Source of the DNA: Gallionellaceae bacterium
Lineage (GTDB): Bacteria; Pseudomonadota; Gammaproteobacteria; Burkholderiales; Gallionellaceae
NCBI GenBank assembly: GCA_947445045.1
Contig: CANFCA010000106.1
Span: 1 to 5,284 of the forward strand
DNA: 5,284 nt
Direction: 5' to 3'
Shown here piece after piece: positions 1 through 5,284 of the stretch. Position 1 is the first letter of the stretch, and every line of letters starts with the position of its first letter. A program made the translations under genes and the position numbers. The notes beneath the pieces were generated by a model, which saw only the letters and a list, made by a program, of their open reading frames with translations, made no database searches and was not told the origin of the DNA.

Positions 1-17
1 CAAATTTCAAAGATTGC

Positions 18-1367
18 ATGATTAAAAAATTCCTCAAGCGCGTTTTCACCAAGGCTAGTAAAACCAAGTCAGTGGGCAATGCCCAAGTCATTCCATTTAA
101 GCTGCATTGCGTGTCTCGCGAGCAGATTAGCTTTGGCGCACTCAAGGTGACGGATGGCTTGCAGGCGGCGGGGTTTCAGGCTTATGTGGTGGGTGGGGCG
201 GTACGTGATTTATTGTTGGAACGCACACCAAAAGATTTTGATATTGCCACGGATGCTACGCCTGAAGAGGTGCGTCGCGTGTTTCGCCGGGCGCGCATCA
301 TTGGTCGCCGTTTTCGCTTGGTACATGTGATGTTTGGCGAAGAGACGGTGGAGGTCTCAACTTTTCGTCGCATGGTGGAGAGTGAAGATGCGCAGACCGA
401 CGAACATGGCCGTTTGTTGCGCGACAATGAATTCGGCGATCAAGAGCAAGATGCTGCACGCCGTGATTTCACGGCGAACGCGATGTTCTATGACCCGACT
501 ACTCAAGAGATATTCGATTTTCACAATGGCTATGCCGATACGCGCAATCACTTGCTGCGAATTATCGGTGACCCCTTGGTGCGATACCGCGAAGACCCGG
601 TAAGAATGCTTCGTGCGGTGCGCTTATCAGCCAAGCTAGGTATCAAACTGGATGCTGCTACCGCAGCGCCGATTGCCGAATTGAAAAGATTGCTCGACAA
701 CGTGCCGCAAGCACGTTTGCTGGATGAAGTGTTGAAAATGTTACTGTCTGGTCATTCGGTGAAATGCGTACAGCAATTGCATCGCATGAATTTGCATCAT
801 GGTTTGTTGCCCCTGCTCGATGTGATTATGGAGCAGCCGATGGGCGAAAAATTCATCATGCTGGCTTTGAAAAATACTGATGAGCGACTCAGTCAAGATA
901 AGCCCGTCTCACCTGCGTTCCTATTTGCCGCATTGCTGTGGCACGAGGTGCTGGCGGCGTGGAATTTGCGTCAAAAAAATGGGGATCGTCCGGTGGGCGC
1001 GATGCATGAAGCGATGGATGAAGTGCTGGGTAAGCAAAGGGCGCAGCTTGCCATTCCGCATCGGGTTGATGCCGTGATGAAGGAAATTTGGTTGATGCAG
1101 TTGCGCCTGGATCAGCGCACTGGCCAGCGTCCCTTCCGTTTGCTAGAACAACCGCGTTTTCGCGCTGGGTATGATTTTTTATTGTTGCGTTGCGCAAGTG
1201 GTGAAGCCGATCAAGCGTTGGGTTTGTGGTGGGGTGAGTTTCAAGATGCCAACCTGGAGCGGCGCGCAGAAATGTTGCAGCCAGAATCAACGGGTGAGAA
1301 AAAACGCCGTCGTCGCAAACCACGCAAAAAACCGGAGACAGGTGTCACGAGCGAGTCAGCTGAGTGA
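18..1367 (+). CDS. pcnB: Poly(A) polymerase I (PcnB)
   Basis: Adds 3' poly(A) tails to RNA, which in bacteria promotes decay by 3' exonucleases; cytoplasmic. The 449-residue protein has the class II nucleotidyltransferase head: VVGGAVRD (57-64), the metal-binding pair in DFDIAT (D73, D75) and a third acidic residue E112 in VEVSTFR. The IIGRRFRLVHV block (94-104) fits the signature that separates bacterial poly(A) polymerases from CCA-adding enzymes. RRDFTANAM (148-156) and EDPVRMLRAVR (192-202) are the conserved neck motifs. The C-terminus is strongly basic (KKRRRRKPRKK, 428-438), as in E. coli PcnB, and probably binds RNA. Length is normal for the family. The ATG at 18 is chosen because its N-terminus (MIKKFLKRVF) resembles other betaproteobacterial PcnB proteins; no good Shine-Dalgarno is visible in the 17 bases before it. 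The stop overlaps the folK start by one base. The promoter lies outside the window. A CCA-adding enzyme is the alternative, less likely. Confidence 0.95.
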   Translation: MIKKFLKRVFTKASKTKSVGNAQVIPFKLHCVSREQISFGALKVTDGLQAAGFQAYVVGGAVRDLLLERTPKDFDIATDATPEEVRRVFRRARIIGRRFRLVHVMFGEETVEVSTFRRMVESEDAQTDEHGRLLRDNEFGDQEQDAARRDFTANAMFYDPTTQEIFDFHNGYADTRNHLLRIIGDPLVRYREDPVRMLRAVRLSAKLGIKLDAATAAPIAELKRLLDNVPQARLLDEVLKMLLSGHSVKCVQQLHRMNLHHGLLPLLDVIMEQPMGEKFIMLALKNTDERLSQDKPVSPAFLFAALLWHEVLAAWNLRQKNGDRPVGAMHEAMDEVLGKQRAQLAIPHRVDAVMKEIWLMQLRLDQRTGQRPFRLLEQPRFRAGYDFLLLRCASGEADQALGLWWGEFQDANLERRAEMLQPESTGEKKRRRRKPRKKPETGVTSESAE

Positions 1368-1858
1368 TGCAGCACATTGCATTTATTGGCTTGGGCAGCA
1401 ACTTGGATAGGCCTAGTGAGCAGCTACAGCGTGCTTTTATTGATCTTGATAAATTGCCCAGTACGCGATTGTTGAAGCACTCCTCACTCTATCAAAGCGC
1501 ACCGATTGGCTATTTGGATCAGCCGAATTTCGTCAATGCGGTCGCACAGATTGCCACTACGTTAACGCCGCAAGCTTTGTTGCAAGGTTTGCTACAAATT
1601 GAACATACGCATGGTCGTGAGCGTACTTTTCAAAACGCGCCACGCACTTTGGATTTGGATTTGTTGTTGTACGACGATGTGCAATTGCATGAACATGGTT
1701 TGACCATTCCGCATCCCCAAATGCATTTGCGTGCCTTTGTGTTGCAGCCGTTGTTGGAGATTGCACCGAATTGCACTATCCCTGCTGTAGGCCTTGCGGA
1801 ATATGCCTTGCAGTCATGCCAACATCAAACATTGGAGCGACTTGCGGATGTTTTTTAG
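1367..1858 (+). CDS. folK: 2-amino-4-hydroxy-6-hydroxymethyldihydropteridine diphosphokinase (HPPK)
   Basis: Transfers pyrophosphate from ATP to 6-hydroxymethyl-7,8-dihydropterin, the step before dihydropteroate synthase in folate synthesis; cytoplasmic. From the ATG at 1367 it is 163 residues, typical for single-domain HPPK. Visible motifs are the N-terminal IGLGSN (7-12), the pterin-side QPNFVNAV (52-59, with N57), GRERTFQNAPRTLDLD (83-98) with the Mg-binding pair D96/D98, and IPHPQMHLRAFVLQPL (114-129). The usual HPR reads HPQ here, a mild variant; the later arginine R122 is kept. A GTG at 1364 in the same frame is an alternative start, but the ATG forms TGATG with the pcnB stop and gives the usual MQHIAFIGLGSN beginning. 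No strong Shine-Dalgarno is visible, so translation is probably coupled to pcnB. The 3' end overlaps the next gene by 11 bases. Confidence 0.95.
   Translation: MQHIAFIGLGSNLDRPSEQLQRAFIDLDKLPSTRLLKHSSLYQSAPIGYLDQPNFVNAVAQIATTLTPQALLQGLLQIEHTHGRERTFQNAPRTLDLDLLLYDDVQLHEHGLTIPHPQMHLRAFVLQPLLEIAPNCTIPAVGLAEYALQSCQHQTLERLADVF
1834..1837 (+). promoter_or_regulatory. Ribosome binding site of the kinase, deciding its start
   Basis: GGAG ends 10 bases before the ATG at 1848, inside the folK coding region. It supports 1848 rather than the upstream in-frame ATG codons at 1794 and 1803. Spacing is slightly long, and coupling to folK termination 8 bases downstream of the start codon probably helps. Confidence 0.5.
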
Positions 1859-2486
1859 TCGCGCGCGCTATCTGGTGGTTGAAGGACCGATTGGGGTGGG
1901 TAAGACCAGTTTAGCGCGTCGCCTTGCTCAACATCTTACTGCTACAACGTTGTTTGAAAAACCAGAAGACAATCCTTTTCTGGAAAAATTTTATCAAGAC
2001 CCGGCACGTCATGCTTTAGCGACACAGTTGTTTTTTTTATTTCAACGTAGCAATGAACTGCGTGATATTGCGCAACTCGATTTATTTGGTGCCAGCACCG
2101 TTGCTGATTATCTATTTGAAAAAGACCCCTTGTTCGCGCGACTCAATTTGAGTGATGCTGAATTTGCGTTGTACCAACAAATTTATCAAACGCTGAAGCC
2201 GCAAACGCCCACACCAGATTTGGTAATTTATTTGCAGGCCGCGCCTGAGGTGTTGCTGGATAGGGTACGTGGTCGCGCGCAACACTATGAGCAAAGCATT
2301 ACCGAAAGTTATTTGTCGCGTTTGACACAAAGCTATAACGAATTCTTTTATCATTACGATGCATCGCCTGTGCTGGTGGTGAACAGTGAGCATTTGAACT
2401 TCGTTGATGCGGATGAGGATTTTGCCGAGTTGTTACAGCGCATCCAAGACATGCGCGGACAGCGAGAATTTTTTAGTAGGGGGTAG
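1848..2486 (+). CDS. Deoxynucleoside kinase (deoxyadenosine/deoxyguanosine kinase-like)
   Basis: Phosphorylates a deoxynucleoside to its 5'-monophosphate in nucleotide salvage. From the ATG at 1848 it is 212 residues, the usual size of the dNK family (dGK/dAK/dCK/TK2 fold). It shows the P-loop GPIGVGKT (13-20), the conserved stretch [16 protein letters not shown] (37-52), [11 protein letters not shown] (87-97) in the region of the family's substrate-binding D/E-R motif, [16 protein letters not shown] (125-140), and an arginine-rich LID (R139, R141, R143) followed by E148. The frame is open back to an ATG at 1794, but that start would overlap folK by 65 bases and add an 18-residue tail unlike the family. 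The ATG at 1848 has GGAG at 1834-1837 and places the P-loop near the N-terminus as expected. The gene sits between folK and panB, with a 2-base gap to panB. Substrate preference cannot be read from sequence alone; purine deoxynucleosides are a guess. Confidence 0.88.
   Translation: MFFSRARYLVVEGPIGVGKTSLARRLAQHLTATTLFEKPEDNPFLEKFYQDPARHALATQLFFLFQRSNELRDIAQLDLFGASTVADYLFEKDPLFARLNLSDAEFALYQQIYQTLKPQTPTPDLVIYLQAAPEVLLDRVRGRAQHYEQSITESYLSRLTQSYNEFFYHYDASPVLVVNSEHLNFVDADEDFAELLQRIQDMRGQREFFSRG
2478..2483 (+). promoter_or_regulatory. Ribosome binding site of panB
   Basis: AGGGGG ends 5 bases before the panB ATG, and the kinase stop codon TAG lies directly after it. This is the strongest Shine-Dalgarno in the operon, so panB may be translated more efficiently than the coupled genes before it. 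Confidence 0.7.
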
Positions 2487-2488
2487 AG

Positions 2489-3280
2489 ATGCGTACCACA
2501 TTGACTAAATTGCAGGCTATGCGCAGCAAGGACGAAAAAATCGCGGTGCTAACGTGCTACGACGCGAGCTTCGCCGCATTGCTGGAAGGGCAAGGCGTGG
2601 ACGTATTGTTGGTGGGGGATTCACTCGGTATGGTGTTACAGGGCCACGATACTACGCTGCCCGTAACATTGGACGAGATGGTTTATCACACCGCTTGCGT
2701 GGCACGTGGTGCGAAGCAAATTTTCATCATCAGTGATATGCCGTTCGGTACGTTTCAAATCAGCCCGCAAGAAACCTTCGCTCATGCCGCAAAACTCATG
2801 GCAGCAGGCGCACAGATGGTCAAGTTGGAAGGCGGTGCATCCTTGGTTGAAACGGTACGTTTTTTAACTGAGCGCGGCATTGCAGTCTGTGGGCATATTG
2901 GCCTCACGCCGCAATCGGTACATCAGCTCGGTGGTTATCGCGTGCAGGGAAAAGACTCAGCGGATGCACAGCGATTGTTACAAGATGCGGTGGCTCTCGA
3001 ACAAGCTGGTGCGGGCATGTTGGTATTGGAAGCAATCCCATCCTTGTTGGCAGCAGAGATTTCCGCGCAATTGACCATCCCTACTATCGGTATTGGTGCG
3101 GGTGCTGCGTGTTCAGGGCAAGTGTTGGTGTTGCATGACATGCTGGATATTTATCCCGGAAAAAAAGCCCGTTTCGTCAAAAATTATATGCAGGGTGCGA
3201 GCAGTATTGCGCAGGCGGTGGCGAATTATGTTGCCGAAGTAAAAGCAGGTAGTTTTCCAACGCAGGAGCATAGTTTTTGA
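2489..3280 (+). CDS. panB: 3-methyl-2-oxobutanoate hydroxymethyltransferase (ketopantoate hydroxymethyltransferase)
   Basis: First committed step of pantothenate synthesis: moves a hydroxymethyl group from 5,10-methylene-tetrahydrofolate to 3-methyl-2-oxobutanoate, giving ketopantoate; cytoplasmic TIM-barrel enzyme. The 263-residue length is typical. [10 protein letters not shown] (20-29), [19 protein letters not shown] (42-60), SDMPFG (82-87), KLEGG (112-116), GHIGLTPQ (135-142) and GIGAG near 200 are the family motifs. Metal ligands D44, D83 and E114 and the catalytic glutamate E181 (in VLEAIP) are all present. The ATG at 2489 has a strong AGGGGG ribosome binding site overlapping the end of the kinase gene, and the protein aligns with the family from residue 1. 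The stop TGA shares its last base with the panC ATG. Its folate-derived co-substrate ties it to folK two genes upstream. No defect is seen. Confidence 0.97.
   Translation: MRTTLTKLQAMRSKDEKIAVLTCYDASFAALLEGQGVDVLLVGDSLGMVLQGHDTTLPVTLDEMVYHTACVARGAKQIFIISDMPFGTFQISPQETFAHAAKLMAAGAQMVKLEGGASLVETVRFLTERGIAVCGHIGLTPQSVHQLGGYRVQGKDSADAQRLLQDAVALEQAGAGMLVLEAIPSLLAAEISAQLTIPTIGIGAGAACSGQVLVLHDMLDIYPGKKARFVKNYMQGASSIAQAVANYVAEVKAGSFPTQEHSF
3264..3268 (+). promoter_or_regulatory. Ribosome binding site of panC
   Basis: AGGAG lies inside the end of panB, 8 bases before the TTG at 3277 and 11 before the ATG at 3280. By spacing alone it slightly favours TTG; by codon strength and family alignment ATG is preferred. 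Either choice changes the protein by one residue. Confidence 0.5.
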
Positions 3281-4110
3281 TGCAAATCATTACTACCATC
3301 GCCGAACTACGCGCAAGGCTGGTTAACGAACAATCCGTTGCCTTTGTGCCAACAATGGGCAATCTGCATGAAGGGCATCTCAATTTGATGCGACTCTCCC
3401 GCGAGCATGGCAGTTGCATCGTTGCAAGCATCTTCGTTAATCCCTTGCAGTTTGGACCGAGTGAGGATTTCGACAAGTATCCGCGTACCTTAGAAGCGGA
3501 CTGTGCCAAGTTGCAGGGGTTGGCGGATGTGGTGTTCGTACCGTCGGTTAACGAGATGTATCCTGAGCAGCAAACTATATTCGTTGAGCCACCACTGATT
3601 GCCAATGAGCTATGCGGCGCAACACGTCCCGGTCATTTTCGCGGCATGGCGACGGTGGTGTTAAAGCTATTGAATATTGTGCAACCACATGTCGCGCTGT
3701 TCGGCAAAAAAGATTATCAGCAATTGCACATCATTCGTCAGATGGTGGCGCAGATGAATTTGCCGATCCACATTGTTGGTGGTGAAACCGTGCGTGCGGC
3801 GGATGGCTTGGCGTTGAGTTCGCGCAACCAATACCTGAGCAAAATACAGCGTAGCCAAGCGACTTTTTTGTATCAAACGCTGCAACGATTGCGGGATGCC
3901 ATCGTGCAAGGTGAACGTAATTTTGAACAAATGCAGAGCCAAGCAGTCCTAGCGTTATCTACAGAGGGTTGGGTGGTGGATTATGTAAGTATCCGTAACC
4001 AATCTGATTTGCTGTCAGCTAAGCAATCACAGTGTAAATTGGTGGTTTTAGCAGCAGCTAAGTTGGGTGGCGTGCGATTGCTAGATAACATAGATGTCAA
4101 TCTAAAATAG
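3280..4110 (+). CDS. panC: Pantothenate synthetase (pantoate--beta-alanine ligase)
   Basis: Joins pantoate and beta-alanine to pantothenate using ATP through a pantoyl-adenylate; cytoplasmic. From the ATG at 3280 the protein is 276 residues, close to E. coli PanC. It carries the nucleotidyltransferase HIGH-type motif PTMGNLHEGH (24-33, with H30 and H33), SIFVNPLQF (50-58, Q57 expected to bind pantoate), RPGHFRG (116-122), FGKKDYQQL (141-149) and the KMSKS-like LALSSRNQYL (177-186). All key residues are present. A TTG at 3277 in the same frame would add one residue. It has better spacing (8 bases) from AGGAG at 3264-3268 than the ATG does (11 bases), but the ATG forms a TGATG junction with the panB stop and matches the usual MxII start. 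The last gene of the packed cluster: it is followed by a 201-base gap before panD. Confidence 0.97.
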   Translation: MQIITTIAELRARLVNEQSVAFVPTMGNLHEGHLNLMRLSREHGSCIVASIFVNPLQFGPSEDFDKYPRTLEADCAKLQGLADVVFVPSVNEMYPEQQTIFVEPPLIANELCGATRPGHFRGMATVVLKLLNIVQPHVALFGKKDYQQLHIIRQMVAQMNLPIHIVGGETVRAADGLALSSRNQYLSKIQRSQATFLYQTLQRLRDAIVQGERNFEQMQSQAVLALSTEGWVVDYVSIRNQSDLLSAKQSQCKLVVLAAAKLGGVRLLDNIDVNLK

Positions 4111-4116
4111 TTCGTT

Positions 4117-4130
4117 AGGGTGAAAACCCT
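4117..4130 (+). terminator. Small GAAA-loop hairpin after panC (weak terminator candidate)
   Basis: AGGGT (4117-4121) and ACCCT (4126-4130) pair perfectly around a GAAA loop, a stable GNRA-type tetraloop in RNA, beginning 6 bases after the panC stop. Only TTTG follows, so there is no real U-tract and it is a poor intrinsic terminator. It ends two bases before the REP-like arm and could instead protect the 3' end of the message or belong to the repeat unit. Confidence 0.35.
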
Positions 4131-4132
4131 TT

Positions 4133-4155
4133 GTAGGAGCGAGCCCTGCTCGCGA
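4133..4155 (+). repeat. Left REP unit, intact palindrome
   Basis: After GTAGGA, GCGAGC (4139-4144) and GCTCGC (4148-4153) form a 6-base-pair stem around CCT. This unit keeps a full REP hairpin, while its partner on the other strand matches it for only 18 bases. Confidence 0.65.
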
Positions 4156-4176
4156 TTATTCTTTCATTCGCGAGCA
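4147..4176 (+). repeat. Hairpin inside the REP-like element
   Basis: TGCTCGCGA (4147-4155) and TCGCGAGCA (4168-4176) are perfect 9-base complements with a 12-base AT-rich loop. The left half overlaps both the REP palindrome and the long arm, so this hairpin competes with them. Confidence 0.6.
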
Positions 4177-4196
4177 ACCGCAAGGAGTACACCGTG

Positions 4197-4223
4197 GTTG
4201 TAAGGGGCTTTGGCCCCAACAAC
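4197..4223 (+). repeat. Second internal hairpin of the REP-like element
   Basis: GGGGC (4204-4208) pairs with GCCCC (4213-4217) around TTTG, and the outer GTTGT (4197-4201) pairs with ACAAC (4219-4223) across a small internal loop. This hairpin is compatible with the long outer stem. Confidence 0.5.
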
Positions 4224-4229
4224 ACACGT

Positions 4230-4247
4230 AGCAGGGCTCGCTCCTAC
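4230..4247 (-). repeat. Right REP unit, degraded foot
   Basis: Read on the minus strand it equals the left unit for 18 bases, then continues ACGTGTG instead of CGCGATT. Its own palindrome is cut to AGC/GCT, 3 of the 6 pairs. It therefore still pairs with the left unit but can barely fold alone. Confidence 0.6.
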
Positions 4248-4256
4248 GGAAACGTA

Positions 4257-4287
4257 TTAAGGAAATGCTGATTGAGTGGGATATAAT
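4257..4287 (+). promoter_or_regulatory. Probable sigma70-type promoter of panD
   Basis: A perfect TATAAT lies at 4282-4287, 24 bases before the panD start codon. The -35 side is weak: TTAAGG at 4257-4262 shares three of six bases with TTGACA and sits 19 bases away, and no TGn extension is present. Transcription would begin near 4292-4295 and leave a leader of only about 17-20 bases. The promoter is downstream of the REP-like element, so panD could be expressed independently of the upstream operon. Confidence 0.5.
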
Positions 4288-4302
4288 GCGCACTCCAGTT
4301 GA

Positions 4303-4307
4303 GAGGT
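4303..4307 (+). promoter_or_regulatory. Ribosome binding site of panD
   Basis: GAGGT-type Shine-Dalgarno (GAGAGGT spans 4301-4307) ending about 4-5 bases before the ATG at 4312. It supports this start, which is also the family's normal N-terminus. Confidence 0.6.
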
Positions 4308-4311
4308 AGAA

Positions 4312-4692
4312 ATGCAAAGAACCATGCTTAAATCCAAGTTGCACCGAGTGCATGTTACTCATTCGGAGTTGCACTATGAGGGATCGTGCGCGATTGATGA
4401 CAATCTGCTGGACGCGGCCGACATCAAGGAGTATCAACAGATCGATATTTACAACGTCACCAATGGCGAGCGTTTCACTACCTATGCAATTCGCGCACAA
4501 CGTGGTTCTGGCGTGATTTCTGTGAACGGCGCGGCTGCGCACAAAGCTAATCCTGGCGACATCCTCATCATCGCTACTTACGCAATTTATTCAGAAATTG
4601 AGCTGAAAAAATTCCATCCACAACTCGTCTATGTGGACGAACACAATCGCATTATTGGCCAGCGCGATCAGATTCCGGTGCAGGCCGCTTAG
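4312..4692 (+). CDS. panD: Aspartate 1-decarboxylase proenzyme
   Basis: Decarboxylates L-aspartate to beta-alanine, the second substrate of PanC; a pyruvoyl enzyme, normally a cytoplasmic tetramer. The 126-residue length matches E. coli PanD. The self-cleavage site G24-S25 lies in LHYEGSC, and S25 becomes the pyruvoyl group. K9, H11, R54 and Y58 (in [13 protein letters not shown]) are present, as is the conserved SVNGAAAH segment. The C-terminus ends IPVQAA, close to the E. coli IPVQVA. The start follows a good ribosome binding site and aligns with the family (MxRTML). It is separated from panC by the REP-like element and probably has its own promoter, though readthrough from panC is possible. 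It ends 42 bases before a convergent gene. No anomaly seen. Confidence 0.97.
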   Translation: MQRTMLKSKLHRVHVTHSELHYEGSCAIDDNLLDAADIKEYQQIDIYNVTNGERFTTYAIRAQRGSGVISVNGAAAHKANPGDILIIATYAIYSEIELKKFHPQLVYVDEHNRIIGQRDQIPVQAA

Positions 4693-4699
4693 TCGGGTT

Positions 4700-4723
4700 C
4701 AGCGACACATACCCCGCTGTTTT
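4700..4723. terminator. Weak terminator candidate between convergent genes
   Basis: CAGCG (4700-4704) pairs with CGCTG (4715-4719) over a 10-base loop and is followed by four T on the plus strand. It starts 8 bases after the panD stop. The stem is short and the T-run poor, so this is tentative, but the 42-base convergent gap is the only place where both genes could end transcription. Confidence 0.25.
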
Positions 4724-4734
4724 CAGTTGTCTAT

Positions 4735-5284
4735 TTAGACTCTCAACGCCGCAGCGCGTTGCAGAAATTCATTTTTCGCACTGTCACTTTGAATTTTCCC
4801 ATAGCGCAATGCACTGTAGCGTTTGGCAAGGTCACGTATTTTATCGGCAAACTCAGGGCGGGCAATCGCAATACGATTTGCGTAATCCAGCGCGCCTTCG
4901 TGCGCACTTCGGGGCAAGCCAGCCTTGGCTAATTTGCGGCACAGCTTGAGCCAGGCGGCTTGAACTTTATCAGGCTGACGAACAAATAAATGGCCTAGCA
5001 AATAAAACGCTAACAGCCCGATGGCGATGCCTATTCCCGCTACCATATTGATGGTGATTTGTTGCCACGTCACGTCTTCCATGCCTAGGCGAGTAAGAAA
5101 CGCGAATTGGCGTTCGCTGTTGTAGCCGATCACCCACTGGTTCCATTGGGTAGCTATTGCGTCGAAATTCAAGCGCAGGTCGCGCATCCATTGCGGCGGA
5201 TTACGTGCCATAAAGGGCAGGGTGGTGTTGTTCGGCAGGGCGGCAGATAAGCCATGTTGCACTCGTTCAGGCGCAATGGCGGCA
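4735..5284 (-). CDS. TgpA-type transglutaminase-like membrane protein, C-terminal part
   Basis: The frame is open to the window edge, so the gene is partial: 182 residues of the C-terminus are visible and the N-terminal membrane bundle and catalytic Cys-His-Asp domain lie outside. The visible part starts AAIAPERVQHGL, followed by a WMRDLRLNFDAIATQWNQWV stretch and GYNSERQ, typical of the region after the transglutaminase core in the DUF3488/TgpA family. A single membrane helix follows at visible residues 76-101, then a cytoplasmic DUF4129-like tail (AWLKLCRKLAKAGL, later KRYSALRYGK). In Pseudomonas aeruginosa TgpA is a membrane protein with a periplasmic transglutaminase domain; its physiological substrate is unclear. 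A GTG at 5262 is not the start, since family similarity continues upstream of it. The gene is convergent with panD and not part of the pantothenate operon. Confidence 0.85.
   Translation of the reverse strand, partial: AAIAPERVQHGLSAALPNNTTLPFMARNPPQWMRDLRLNFDAIATQWNQWVIGYNSERQFAFLTRLGMEDVTWQQITINMVAGIGIAIGLLAFYLLGHLFVRQPDKVQAAWLKLCRKLAKAGLPRSAHEGALDYANRIAIARPEFADKIRDLAKRYSALRYGKIQSDSAKNEFLQRAAALRV

Larger units (their letters stand above)
4133..4247. repeat. REP/REPIN-like element with 18-base perfect inverted arms
   Basis: GTAGGAGCGAGCCCTGCT (4133-4150) recurs as its exact reverse complement at 4230-4247, enclosing 79 bases. The arm starts with GTAG and carries a short palindrome, the layout known for REP sequences mobilised by RAYT (Y1-type) transposases, and it resembles the well-known Pseudomonas REP family. 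Two inverted copies facing each other form the REPIN arrangement. The element fills most of the panC-panD gap and contains no gene. No RAYT gene is in the window, so mobilisation would have to be in trans. Calling it a genome-wide repeat is inference from resemblance; only one paired unit is visible here. Confidence 0.75.

Noticed and set aside
889..1323. 144-codon minus-strand open frame
   Set aside because: Lies wholly inside pcnB, has low-complexity His/Pro/Thr-rich composition and no recognisable domain: an antisense shadow.
1794..1847. Upstream in-frame start for the kinase at ATG 1794
   Set aside because: It would overlap folK by 65 bases and add 18 residues (including MRNMPCSHANIK) unlike the family N-terminus; the ATG at 1848 has a ribosome site and puts the P-loop where expected.
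3177..3605. 142-codon minus-strand open frame across the panB/panC junction
   Set aside because: Overlaps two well-supported genes and shows no family motif or ribosome site.
4133..4247. Inverted repeat read as a strong intrinsic terminator, CRISPR repeat or IS end
   Set aside because: No U-tract follows the right arm, there is no array of direct repeats with spacers, and the 79 bases between the arms cannot hold a transposase. A REP/REPIN-like unit fits best.
4111..4311. Riboswitch or T-box ahead of panD
   Set aside because: The predicted panD leader is only about 20 bases, and the structured part upstream is explained by the REP-like inverted repeat; no known riboswitch core was recognised.
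4156..4542. 128-codon minus-strand open frame over the REP-like element and panD
   Set aside because: Its C-terminal part is translated repeat sequence and the rest is antisense to panD; no domain recognised.
4970..5191. 73-codon second minus-strand frame inside the transglutaminase gene
   Set aside because: Shadow of the TgpA-type frame, which carries the family sequence and a clear membrane helix.

Overview
The window looks like a chromosomal piece of a betaproteobacterium. The protein sequences and the gene order pcnB-folK-deoxynucleoside kinase-panB-panC-panD point to the Nitrosomonadales side (Gallionella/Sideroxydans-like). This placement is inferred from recognisable families and synteny, not from a search. 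Base composition is near balanced and looks even across the genes. No insertion sequence, phage gene, tRNA, rRNA or CRISPR array is visible.

Layout. Positions 18-4110 hold five tightly packed plus-strand genes, almost certainly one transcription unit: pcnB (poly(A) polymerase I), folK (HPPK, folate synthesis), a deoxynucleoside kinase, panB (ketopantoate hydroxymethyltransferase) and panC (pantothenate synthetase). The junctions are a one-base TGATG stop/start overlap (pcnB/folK), an 11-base overlap (folK/kinase), a 2-base gap (kinase/panB) and a second TGATG overlap (panB/panC). The 201-base gap 4111-4311 holds a small GAAA-loop hairpin, a REP/REPIN-like element with perfect 18-base inverted arms, and a probable sigma70-type promoter with ribosome binding site for panD (aspartate decarboxylase, 4312-4692). 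After 42 bases there is a convergent minus-strand gene, cut by the window end, that encodes the C-terminal part of a TgpA-type membrane transglutaminase (DUF3488/transglutaminase-like/DUF4129 family).

How the genes fit together. PanB and PanD feed PanC: ketopantoate (reduced to pantoate by an enzyme not in this window) and beta-alanine are joined to pantothenate, the CoA precursor. FolK makes the pterin pyrophosphate for folate, and PanB consumes 5,10-methylene-tetrahydrofolate, so folK and panB are linked biochemically as well as by position. The deoxynucleoside kinase salvages deoxynucleosides. PcnB acts in RNA turnover and has no direct metabolic link to the rest.

No clearly new system is present. 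The points most worth a second look are the REP-like element with competing folds that separates panC from panD, and the folK/kinase overlap, where a T6 run directly before the folK stop codon would allow a single slip to fuse the two proteins.
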